Assembly (NCBI RefSeq): GCF_016773205.1
Contig: NZ_JAETWB010000005.1
Span: 62,001-126,000 of the forward strand
Direction of reading: 5' to 3'
Source: Belnapia arida
GTDB taxonomy: Bacteria; Pseudomonadota; Alphaproteobacteria; Acetobacterales; Acetobacteraceae
Length of the DNA stretch: 64,000 nucleotides
Position 1 is the first letter of the stretch; each line of letters starts with the position of its first letter. A model generated the notes under the pieces. That model was not told the DNA's origin and did no database searches. It was given only the letters and a program-made list of their open reading frames with translations. The position numbers and the translations under genes were made by a program. This document shows, in pieces, positions 55,626 through 63,382 of the stretch.

Positions 55626-56528
55626 ATGTCGTATCTTCCCGGCACGCAGGCCGATGACACCTTGCGTGGTACGATCGGCAGCGACCTCATCCTCGGTCAC
55701 CAGGGCGACGATGTCCTCTTCGGGCGGGCGGGCAGCGATGTCCTGCTCGGCGGGGCCGGCAACGACTTCATCGCCGGCGACAACTACTTCCTGCTGACGG
55801 AGCCTTACGCCTCCGCGAATTATGGCCCGATCCTGGGCTCGACGCCGGGGCCGGGCAACAACCTCATCCTCGGCGGTGCCGGGGATGACACCGTGCTGGC
55901 GGGCTATGGGGCGAACACGGTGTTCGGCGGGGCCGGCGACGACTCGATCATGGGCTATGGCACCATCCCGAGCCACGACATGGAGCTGTACGAAGCCTTG
56001 CCGCAGCACCTGCATGGCGGCGCGGGCAACGACTTCATCCGGGGCAGCTCGAGCGACGACCTGCTGGCGGGCGGGGCCGGGCGTGACACGCTGCAGGGCA
56101 GCACCGGAGTGGATGCGCTGGTCGGCGGCGGGGGGCGGGACGTGTTCATGTTCGGCTACCTGGCAACCTATGGGGGGGCGCGGGATACCGCGGTCGGGCC
56201 GGCGGAGCGGGACATCATCCGCGACTTCCATCACGGGCAGGACGTGATCGACATCTCGGGCTACTACAACCACCACGCGCCGCCCAGGGGGCAGCCGGCG
56301 GGGATCTTCCTTGGCACGGGCGACTTCGTGGTGAGCTATGCCATGCAGGCGCGCTACGACATCGAGGACGGGAACACGATCATCAAGATCTCGGCGCCGA
56401 ACGGCTTCCGCAACGTGGACGACCCGCCGGAGAAGCCGACGACCTATTGGCAGGAGATCGAGCTGACCGGCATCCACCACCTGACGGCCAGCGACTTCAT
56501 CCTGCCCGACAGCCTCGGGCCCTTCTGA
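55626..56528 (+). CDS. RTX-type calcium-binding secreted protein
   Basis: A 300-aa protein with at least six nonapeptide units of the GGxGxDxxx type (GGAGNDFIAG, GGAGDDTVLAG, GGAGDDSIMG, GGAGNDFIRG, GGAGRDTLQG, GGGGRDVFMFG), which fold into a Ca2+-binding beta-roll after secretion. No Sec signal is present, as expected for type I export; the C-terminal ~110 residues (GTGDFVVSYAMQARYDIEDG, LTASDFILPD) resemble the folding and secretion domain of serralysin-type proteins. No catalytic domain is apparent. The needed ABC/HlyD/TolC genes are not adjacent; an orphan HlyD gene lies at 4483. Confidence 0.9.
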   Translation: MSYLPGTQADDTLRGTIGSDLILGHQGDDVLFGRAGSDVLLGGAGNDFIAGDNYFLLTEPYASANYGPILGSTPGPGNNLILGGAGDDTVLAGYGANTVFGGAGDDSIMGYGTIPSHDMELYEALPQHLHGGAGNDFIRGSSSDDLLAGGAGRDTLQGSTGVDALVGGGGRDVFMFGYLATYGGARDTAVGPAERDIIRDFHHGQDVIDISGYYNHHAPPRGQPAGIFLGTGDFVVSYAMQARYDIEDGNTIIKISAPNGFRNVDDPPEKPTTYWQEIELTGIHHLTASDFILPDSLGPF

Positions 56529-56591
56529 GGCAAGGATATATTCCTATACCCTTGGCCCGGACGTTTTGCAAGCGCAAAGTCAGGCCGGGGT

Positions 56592-56656
56592 CCGGGGGGA
56601 CGCCTGTCCCCCCGGTGGGGTTGGACGCACTGCGTCCGACGGGGGGCCTGGCCCCC
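56592..56656. repeat. triple-hairpin palindromic element between convergent genes
   Basis: Three palindromes in 65 bp. First: CCGGGGGGAC (56592-56601) with GTCCCCCCGG (56606-56615). Second: GGACGC with GCGTCC at 56623-56637, extendable to 9 pairs with one G-T. Third: GGGGGC (56642-56647) with GCCCCC (56651-56656). They fill the gap between the RTX gene and the convergent Old Yellow Enzyme gene. This could be a REP/BIME-type dispersed element or a bidirectional terminator. Confidence 0.7.
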
Positions 56657-56660
56657 AGCC

Positions 56661-57746
56661 TTACGCCGCCTTCCGCGTCAGCGCCGGGTAGTCGGTGTAG
56701 CCGTGCTCGTCGCCGCCGTAGAAGGTCTCCTTCTGCGGCACGGCCAGCGGGGCGCCGGTGTGGAGGCGCTCGACGAGGTCCGGGTTGGCGATGAAGGGGC
56801 GGCCGAAGGCGATGGCATCCGCCCTCCCCTTGGCCAGCGCGGCCTGGGCCAGCGGCAGGTCGTAGCCGTTATTCGCCATGTAGGCGCCGCGGAAGGCGCG
56901 GCGGAGGGCGCCGAAGTCGAAGCCGCCCGCGTCGCGGGAGCCACCGGTCGCGCCCTCGACCACATGGAGGTAGGCGAGGTTGAAGGGGGCGAGGGCCGCG
57001 ACGGCGTGGCCGAAGAGCGCCTGCGGGTTGCTGTCGCGGATGTCGTTGGCGGGCGAGATCGGGGAGAGGCGCAAGCCGACGCGCTCGCCGCCCCAGACGG
57101 AGGTGACGGCCTCGGTCACTTCGAGCAGGAGGCGGGTGCGATTCTCGATGCTGCCGCCGTAGCGGTCCGTCCGCTGGTTGGTGCCGTCGCGGAGGAACTG
57201 GTCGATCAGGTAGCCATTGGCGCCATGGATCTCGACGCCGTCGAAGCCGGCCTCCTGCGCGTTGCGGGCAGCGCGGCGGTAGTCCTCGACGATGCCGGGG
57301 ATCTCGTCCGTCTCGAGCGCGCGAGGGGTGACGAAGGGGGCGAAGCCGCTTTCGGTGAAGGCCTGGCCTTCCGGCTTGATCGCCGAGGGGGCGACGGGGA
57401 GCGCGCCGCCGGGCTGCAGGCTGGGATGCGAGATGCGGCCGACATGCCAGAGCTGGAGGACGATGCGGCCACCGGCCTGGTGGACGGCCTCGGTCACCTG
57501 GTGCCAGCCGGCGACCTGCTGCTCCGTGACGATGCCGGGCGTGTAGGCGTAGCCCTGGCCCTGCTGGCTGATCTGCGTGGCCTCGGCGATGATGAGGCCT
57601 GCGGTCGCACGCTGGGCGTAGTAGGTGGCGTTCATCGGGCCGGGGATGCCGGCGCTGCCGGTGCGGCTGCGGGTCAGCGGCGCCATGACCACGCGGTTCC
57701 CCAGGTCGATCGCGCCGAGGCGCACGGGCTGGAAGAGGTCGGACAT
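56661..57746 (-). CDS. Old Yellow Enzyme family ene-reductase (NemA type)
   Basis: A 361-aa FMN-dependent TIM-barrel reductase that reduces activated alkenes, nitro-esters or quinones with NADPH. Motifs: NRVVMAPLTRSRTGSAG, AEATQISQQGQGYAYTPGI, IVLQLWHVGRISHP, the substrate-binding pair in GVEIHGANGYLIDQFL (His and Asn), RTDRYGGSIENRTR, and GRADAIAFGRPFIANPDLV for the phosphate. It is convergent with the RTX gene. The substrate may be a xenobiotic. Confidence 0.95.
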   Translation of the reverse strand: MSDLFQPVRLGAIDLGNRVVMAPLTRSRTGSAGIPGPMNATYYAQRATAGLIIAEATQISQQGQGYAYTPGIVTEQQVAGWHQVTEAVHQAGGRIVLQLWHVGRISHPSLQPGGALPVAPSAIKPEGQAFTESGFAPFVTPRALETDEIPGIVEDYRRAARNAQEAGFDGVEIHGANGYLIDQFLRDGTNQRTDRYGGSIENRTRLLLEVTEAVTSVWGGERVGLRLSPISPANDIRDSNPQALFGHAVAALAPFNLAYLHVVEGATGGSRDAGGFDFGALRRAFRGAYMANNGYDLPLAQAALAKGRADAIAFGRPFIANPDLVERLHTGAPLAVPQKETFYGGDEHGYTDYPALTRKAA

Positions 57747-57830
57747 CGGGCAGGCACTCTCATGTTGCGTTGCAGCGAGAGGTGGGCAGGCCCGGTGGAT
57801 GGTCCAATGCGTCGTGTCGATACCGGCTAT

Positions 57831-59123
57831 TCACGGGTTGGATAGAACGACTTCGGCTGGTGGCGGGGCTTCGCGTGGCGGCAGGCGGCGCAGCAGCCAG
57901 AGCATGATCGCCATGGCCGGCAGCGCGGCGACCGTCGTCATCAGGAAGAAGACGGGCCAGTCGAGCCAGGCGGCGAGGAAGCCTGAGCCGCCGCCGAGGG
58001 TGCGCGTGGCGAAGGCCGCCAGCGAGGAGAGCAGCGCGTATTGCGTGGCGCTGAAGGCCCGGTTGGTCAAGCTCGAGAGATAGGCGAGGAAGGCGGCGTC
58101 GGCCATGCCGTCGGTGAAGTTCTCGATGCCAACCTGGGCCCAGAGCAGCGGCAGGTCGTGGCCCGCAAGCGCCAGCGCGACATACATCAGGTTGGAGAGC
58201 ATCTGGCCGAAGCCGGTCAGCACCAGGGCGCGGGCGATGCCGAGCCGGCGGATCAGCCAGCCGCCGGCCAGCGCGCCGGCGAGGATGGCCAGCAGGCCGA
58301 AGACGTTGTTGATCGCCGCCAGCTCCAGCCGGGTGAAGCCGAGCTGGGCGTAGAAGGGCTGGGTCATCACGCCGGCCAGCGCCTCGCCGAGCTTGAAGAG
58401 CACGACGAAGAGCAGGATCGCCAGCCAGTGCCGGCGCTGCATGAAGTCGAGGAAGGGGTCGATGATGGCGGCGCGGAGGCGGCCGCCGGGAGCCGTCGTC
58501 GCCAGCCGAGGCGGGGCGGCGGGCTCGGGGGCGAGGAGGACGGCGAGCAGGCCGATGCCGAGGAGCGCGGCGCAGAGGCCGTAGCCGAGGGCCCAGCCGC
58601 CCAATTCCGTCACGGCGAGGGCGCCGGCGCCGCTGGCCAGCAGCGCGCCGCGATAGCCCCAGACATAAAGGGCGAGGCCGTAGCCCTGCTCGTTCTCTTC
58701 CAGCAGGTCGATGCGGTAGGCATCGACCACGACATCCTGGCTGGCGGAAAGAAAGGCGACGAGGGCGGCGAGGGCGAAGGTGGCGGCGTAGCCGGTGGGG
58801 CCCGGCGTCGTCAGGCCGAGGGCGGCGATGGCGAGGATCAGCGCCGGCTGGATGCAGGCGAGCCAGCCGCGGCGGCGGCCGAGGGCGCGGAAGAAGGGCG
58901 GGGCGAGCTGGTCCAGCGCCGGGGCCCAGAGGAATTTCAGCGTATACGCCAAGCCAAGGGAGGCGGTGAGGCCGATCAGCTCCACCGAGAGCCCCTGCTC
59001 CGACAGCCAGCGGCGCAGCGTGGCGGCGGTCAGCGGCAGGGGAATGCCGGAGGCGAAGCCGAGGGCGAGCAGCACGAGGTATCGGCGGTCGCGCCACCAG
59101 GCGGAGGGAGCGGGATGCGGCAT
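57831..59123 (-). CDS. AmpG-like MFS transporter
   Basis: A 430-aa 12-helix inner-membrane transporter of the AmpG group, which imports anhydromuropeptides for cell-wall recycling. Matches to the family include LLALGFASGIPLPLTAATL, LGLAYTLKFLWAPALDQLAP, LSASQDVVVDAYRIDLLEE (the AmpG signature with DVVVDA) and IENFTDGMADAAFLAYLSSL. It is shorter than E. coli AmpG (491 aa), as is usual in alphaproteobacteria. Other permeases share this family, so specificity is likely but unproved. Confidence 0.88.
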   Translation of the reverse strand: MPHPAPSAWWRDRRYLVLLALGFASGIPLPLTAATLRRWLSEQGLSVELIGLTASLGLAYTLKFLWAPALDQLAPPFFRALGRRRGWLACIQPALILAIAALGLTTPGPTGYAATFALAALVAFLSASQDVVVDAYRIDLLEENEQGYGLALYVWGYRGALLASGAGALAVTELGGWALGYGLCAALLGIGLLAVLLAPEPAAPPRLATTAPGGRLRAAIIDPFLDFMQRRHWLAILLFVVLFKLGEALAGVMTQPFYAQLGFTRLELAAINNVFGLLAILAGALAGGWLIRRLGIARALVLTGFGQMLSNLMYVALALAGHDLPLLWAQVGIENFTDGMADAAFLAYLSSLTNRAFSATQYALLSSLAAFATRTLGGGSGFLAAWLDWPVFFLMTTVAALPAMAIMLWLLRRLPPREAPPPAEVVLSNP

Positions 59124-59304
59124 GCATCCCGGCTAGCAGAAGCACGGGCGGCTCGCCATGGCGGTGCGGGGCCGTGGCAAGGGACCGGAAAGGAAGCGCG
59201 CCGGTCGCCAAGCGGGGCGGTGGCCGGCGGGCTTCGGAACACTTCGCAAGGCCGGCCCGCGCCCCGCCTTCCGCGGCAGAGCCGCGAAGCGGTTCAGCGG
59301 GCCA

Positions 59305-59916
59305 TCAGGGGCGGCCGCCGCCGCCACCGCCGCCACCGCCGCCCTGGCCACGGGGCGAGCCGAGGCGGTCCTGGCGGTCCAGCTCCTGCGCGGCGAAGGC
59401 GGTGGCGGCGGCGACGCGCGGCAGGTTGGGGAGGTTCGACAGGCGCTGGAGGGTGGCGGCGCCGCCGGCGGGGAAGGCGGGGTTGGAGAGGACGCGCTCG
59501 GCCGCGGCCTGGTCGCCGGCATTGATGGCGCGGGAGGCGGCGTAGAGCGACTGCACCACCGGCTGGGCCTGGGCATTGGGGGCGATGCCGATGGCCGGGC
59601 GAAGCTCATTCAGCCCATCCGTGAAGAGCGGGCCGATGGGGCCGTTGAAGCCGCGCCAGCGCGGGCCATAGGGCAGCTCGGTCGCCAGGTATTCGTAATT
59701 GGCGACGGCGCGGGCGGCGGCGGCGGGGTTGCCGGCGAGGCTCGACGGATTGCCGAAGGCATAGGAAGTGCCGATGACCGCCGAGCGGGTCGGGTCGCCG
59801 GCACCCTGGACGGAATCGGGGGGCAGGGTGGCGTAGCCCTGGGGCGGCTGGTCGGGGGTCACGCAGCCGGCGAGGAGGGCGAGCGTCGCCAGGAGGGGGA
59901 GGGTCGGGCGGGGCAT
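59305..59916 (-). CDS. lipoprotein of unknown function with C-terminal poly-Gly tail
   Basis: A 203-aa protein opening MPRPTLPLLATLALLAGCVTP, a lipoprotein signal with Cys18. The body is polar and Ala/Asn-rich (NPAAAARAVANYEYLATEL, NAGDQAAAERVLSNPAFPAG) and looks mostly helical. The end is a run of about ten Gly preceding RP. Function and family are not recognised. GAGG lies about 9 bases before ATG 59916. It is divergent from the alpha-hydroxyacid oxidase gene with 104 bp between. Confidence 0.75.
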   Translation of the reverse strand: MPRPTLPLLATLALLAGCVTPDQPPQGYATLPPDSVQGAGDPTRSAVIGTSYAFGNPSSLAGNPAAAARAVANYEYLATELPYGPRWRGFNGPIGPLFTDGLNELRPAIGIAPNAQAQPVVQSLYAASRAINAGDQAAAERVLSNPAFPAGGAATLQRLSNLPNLPRVAAATAFAAQELDRQDRLGSPRGQGGGGGGGGGGRP

Positions 59917-60020
59917 TGGCGGTTCCTCTTTTGGACCTTCAGCGCGGGGCGGGGCGGCAGGTTGCCTTCCGCGGCTTTGGCGTGAAGATGTGGTGCAAGC
60001 AACGAGATGGGAGGGGCGGC

Positions 60021-61268
60021 ATGAGCAGCACAGTGGCGGAGACGCCGGCCGCGCGGCTGCGCCGGCGCTTCCCAAGCTTCGATGATCTGCAGCGGCGGGC
60101 GCGCCGGCGGGTGGCGCGCTTCGCCTATGACTTCGTCGCGGGTGGCGTGGGTGACGGGGCGCCGAATGTCGCGCATAACCGGGCGGCGATGGATGCGGTG
60201 CGGATCGTGCCGCGCTATGCGCTCGACGTCTCGGCCGTCTCGGTGCGGACGGAGCTGTTCGGGCGGGTCTACAACGCGCCGGTGGGCGTGGCGCCGATGG
60301 GCAATATCGGCATGGTCTGGCCGGGGGCGGATGCGATCCTGGCCGCGGCGGCGCAGCGGGCGGGCATCCCCTATGTCTCCTCGACGGTCGCCAATGTCGG
60401 GATGAAGGAGCTGGCGCGGATCGCGCCGGATGTCTTCTGGTTCCAGCTCTATGGGTTGCCGGGGGAGAACCATGCGCTCTCTTTCGATCTGATCCGGCGG
60501 GCGGAGGCGGTGGGGGCGCATGCGCTGGTCGTCACCCTCGACGTGCCGGCACGGCAGAAGCGGGTGCATGACGTGCGCAACGGGCTGGTGATGCCCTTCC
60601 GCTACCGGCCGCGCACCGTGTTCGACATCGCGCGGGCGCCGCTCTGGGCGATGGCCTCTCTCAGGGCGGGGCTGCCGAGCTTCCCCAACATGCGGGCCTA
60701 TGCCGGCGAGGGGGCGGGGCTCGCCGAGATGGCGGGCTTCGTGCAGCGGAACATGGTGACGGGTGTGACCTGGGAGGACATCGCCCGCTTCCGTGAGGCC
60801 TGGCCAAGGGCGCTGGTGGTGAAGGGGTTGCAGCACCCGGAGGATGCGGAGCGGGCGGTGCGGCTCGGCGTCGACGGCATCTGGGTGTCGAACCATGGGG
60901 GGCGGCAATTCGACGCGGCGCCGGCCTCGATCGACACAGTGCCGGCGATCGCAGCGCAGGTGGCGGGCCGGGCGAAGGTGCTGTTCGACGGGTCAATCCG
61001 CTCGGGGCTGGATGTGCTGCGGGCGGTGGCGGTGGGGGCGGATATGGGATTTGCGGGGCGGGCCTTCCTCTATGCGGTGGCGGCGCTTGGCGAGGCAGGA
61101 GGCGACCATGCGGCGGCGGCCTTCGCCGAGGAGGTGCGGGGGACCTTCGCCCAGGCAGGCGTGCTGAGCGTGGCCGATGCACCGCGGGCGACGGTGCTGC
61201 ATCCCGGCGCGGTCAGGTTCGAGCCGCCAAGGAATGCGCCGGGGCAGGCTGCGATCAATCCTGGCTGA
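60021..61268 (+). CDS. FMN-dependent alpha-hydroxyacid oxidase/dehydrogenase (LldD family)
   Basis: A 415-aa TIM-barrel flavoenzyme oxidising an L-2-hydroxy acid such as lactate, glycolate or mandelate. Features: FAYDFVAGGVGDGAPNVAHN, APVGVAPMGNIGMVWPGAD, the FMN/substrate Tyr in FWFQLYG, LVVTLDVPARQKR, the Lys in LVVKGLQHPEDAE, the catalytic His in GIWVSNHGGRQFD and the Arg in FDGSIRSGLDVLRA. No strong membrane anchor, so soluble or peripheral. GGGAGGGG is just upstream of ATG 60021. The methyltransferase gene follows after 55 bp. Confidence 0.94.
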   Translation: MSSTVAETPAARLRRRFPSFDDLQRRARRRVARFAYDFVAGGVGDGAPNVAHNRAAMDAVRIVPRYALDVSAVSVRTELFGRVYNAPVGVAPMGNIGMVWPGADAILAAAAQRAGIPYVSSTVANVGMKELARIAPDVFWFQLYGLPGENHALSFDLIRRAEAVGAHALVVTLDVPARQKRVHDVRNGLVMPFRYRPRTVFDIARAPLWAMASLRAGLPSFPNMRAYAGEGAGLAEMAGFVQRNMVTGVTWEDIARFREAWPRALVVKGLQHPEDAERAVRLGVDGIWVSNHGGRQFDAAPASIDTVPAIAAQVAGRAKVLFDGSIRSGLDVLRAVAVGADMGFAGRAFLYAVAALGEAGGDHAAAAFAEEVRGTFAQAGVLSVADAPRATVLHPGAVRFEPPRNAPGQAAINPG

Positions 61269-61323
61269 AGATGCGCCGGAGGACGCGGCGTGCGGCATGA
61301 TCGGCGGCGGGGAGGCTGCCGCC

Positions 61324-62130
61324 ATGGATGCCGATCGGAATTTCCGGGGCTCTGTCCCGGCGCTGTACGACCGCTATCTCGGCCCGATGATCTTCGCGCC
61401 CTATGCGGAAGACATGGCGGCGCGGCTGGCGGGGTTGGCCGAGGGACATCTGCTGGAGACGGCGGCGGGGACGGGCATCGTCACGCGGGCGCTTGATGCG
61501 GTGCTGCCGCCGGGTGTCGGCATCGTGGCGACGGACCTCAACCAGCCGATGCTCGACCATGCGGCGGGGCAGGCTGCCTCCGCGCGGGTGAGCTGGCGGC
61601 AGGCGGATGCGCAGGCGCTGCCCTTCCCCGATGGGATGTTCGATGCCGTGGTCTGCCAGTTCGGGGTGATGTTCTTCCCCGACAAGGCGCGGGCCTTCGC
61701 CGAGGCGCATCGGGTGCTGAAGCCGGGCGGGCGCCTGCTGTTCAGCGTCTGGGACCGGATCGAGGCGAATGACTTCGCCGATGCGGTGGTGAAGGCCGTG
61801 GCGGGGCTGTTCCCGGATGATCCGCCGATGTTCCTGGTGCGGACGCCGCATGGGCATCACGAACTGGCGCCGCTCTGCGCGCTGCTGCGGGAGGTTGGGT
61901 TTGGGGCGGTCGAAGAGGAGGCCGTCGAGCGGGAGAGCCGGGCGGCGGAGGCGCGGGCTGTTGCCATCGGCTTCTGCCAGGGGACGCCGATGCGGGGCGA
62001 GATCGAGGCGCAGGGCGACGGGGCGCTGACGGCGGCGACGGAGGCTGCGGCCAAGGCCGTCGCGGCAAGGTTCGGCGAGGGGCCGGTCGTCGGGCGGATC
62101 AAGGCGAAGGTGGTGACGGCGGTGCGGTAG
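61324..62130 (+). CDS. class I SAM-dependent methyltransferase
   Basis: A 268-aa methyltransferase of the UbiE/Methyltransf_11 type. SAM-binding motif I is LLETAAGTGIVTRALD, motif II ends with IVATDLNQPML (Asp binding the ribose), and motif IV is FDAVVCQFGVMFFPDK; RVLKPGGRLLFSVWD follows. Substrate unknown. ATG 61324 has GGGGAGG about 9 bases upstream; ATG 61297 is a longer alternative. It probably shares a transcript with the hydroxyacid oxidase. Confidence 0.93.
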   Translation: MDADRNFRGSVPALYDRYLGPMIFAPYAEDMAARLAGLAEGHLLETAAGTGIVTRALDAVLPPGVGIVATDLNQPMLDHAAGQAASARVSWRQADAQALPFPDGMFDAVVCQFGVMFFPDKARAFAEAHRVLKPGGRLLFSVWDRIEANDFADAVVKAVAGLFPDDPPMFLVRTPHGHHELAPLCALLREVGFGAVEEEAVERESRAAEARAVAIGFCQGTPMRGEIEAQGDGALTAATEAAAKAVAARFGEGPVVGRIKAKVVTAVR

Positions 62131-62145
62131 GGTGGCTTCCCTGCC

Positions 62146-63285
62146 TCAGGTCCTGGGCGCGGGTGCCGGCCAGCCATGCGAGTTCTCGGAGCCCGGGCGG
62201 TTCTTCAGCCACCAGGACCAGTCCTGCGGCAGGAGCGAGAACGGGTCGTCATGCGTCAGCTCGCGCGCGGCCCAGACCGGCCAGTGGGGGTTGGCGAGCG
62301 CCGGGCGGCCGAGGAAGACGAGGTCGATCAGCTCCTCGCGGATCACCCGGTCGGCGATGGCGGGCGTGCCGAGGTTCCAGCTGACCGCGACCGGGATGCC
62401 GCATTCGCGGCGGACGCGGTTGCCCCGCTCCACCATGAAGGCGGCCTGCGCAAAGGGCGGCTCGCGCAGGTCGTCGGTGTTCATCCCGAGGCTCAGGTCG
62501 GCGAGGTCGAGGCCGTGCCGCTTCAGCTCGCCGACCGCCCAGACCGCGTCGTCGAACTGCACGCCGTCAGGATGGAAGTCGTCGGAGCCGAGGCGCATGG
62601 TCAGCGGCAGGCGCTCCGGCCAGACGGCGCGCACGGCATCGAGCGCCTCGCGGTGGAAGCGCAGCCGGTTCTCCAGGCTGCCGCCATAGGCGTCGGTCCG
62701 CTGGTTGGCGAGCGGTGAGAAAAAGCTGGCGCCGAGATAGCCATGGGCGAAATGCATCTCCAGCCACTCGAAGCCGGCCGCGAGCGCCCGCCTCGCCGCA
62801 TCGGCATAGGCGCGGTGCAGGTCGTGGATCTCGGCGGCGCTCAACGCCTGCACCGGGTAGGTGTAGCGGCCGCCATAGGTGATGGCGGAGGGTCCGCGCA
62901 CCTGCCAGCCATCCGGGTGGTCCGGGGCGATCTGCCGCTTGCCCTCCCAGGGCTTCTGCTCGCTGCCCTTGCGTCCGGTATGGCCGAGCTGGATGGCGGG
63001 GACGGCGCCCATCTCCTTCACCAGGGCGCAGACGCGGGCCAGGCCCTCGATCTGGGCATCGTCCCAGAGGCCGGCGCAGCAGGTGCCGGTGCGGCCGTCC
63101 GGGGTGATGGCAATCTGCTCGGGGAAGACCAGGCCGAAGCCGCCGGCGGCGCGCGAGCCGAGCAGCATGAGGTGGTAGTCGCCTACCTTGCCGTCCACCG
63201 ACCGGTACATGGTCATGGGCGACATGGCGATGCGGTTGCGGAGGGTGATGCCCTTGAGGGTGTAGGGGCTGAACAGGTCGGGCAT
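62146..63285 (-). CDS. NADH:flavin oxidoreductase, YqjM-like Old Yellow Enzyme
   Basis: A 379-aa FMN enzyme of the thermophilic-like OYE class. NRIAMSPMTMYRSVDGK starts the barrel; IQLGHTGRKGS, the paired His in WLEMHFAHGYLGASFFS, RTDAYGGSLENRLRF and LVFLGRPALANPHW follow. The Cys that tunes flavin in classical YqjM (MSPMC) is Thr here. This is the second ene-reductase within 6 kb. ATG 63285 starts it. Confidence 0.94.
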   Translation of the reverse strand: MPDLFSPYTLKGITLRNRIAMSPMTMYRSVDGKVGDYHLMLLGSRAAGGFGLVFPEQIAITPDGRTGTCCAGLWDDAQIEGLARVCALVKEMGAVPAIQLGHTGRKGSEQKPWEGKRQIAPDHPDGWQVRGPSAITYGGRYTYPVQALSAAEIHDLHRAYADAARRALAAGFEWLEMHFAHGYLGASFFSPLANQRTDAYGGSLENRLRFHREALDAVRAVWPERLPLTMRLGSDDFHPDGVQFDDAVWAVGELKRHGLDLADLSLGMNTDDLREPPFAQAAFMVERGNRVRRECGIPVAVSWNLGTPAIADRVIREELIDLVFLGRPALANPHWPVWAARELTHDDPFSLLPQDWSWWLKNRPGSENSHGWPAPAPRT

Positions 63286-63382
63286 GGGACCTTGCTGACA
63301 ATGGCCGGGAATACCACGACATTGGCGGATCGGGCCGCCGCTGGCGAGCGGCCCGTTGCGCTGGCCGCCGCGGCGATGCGCC

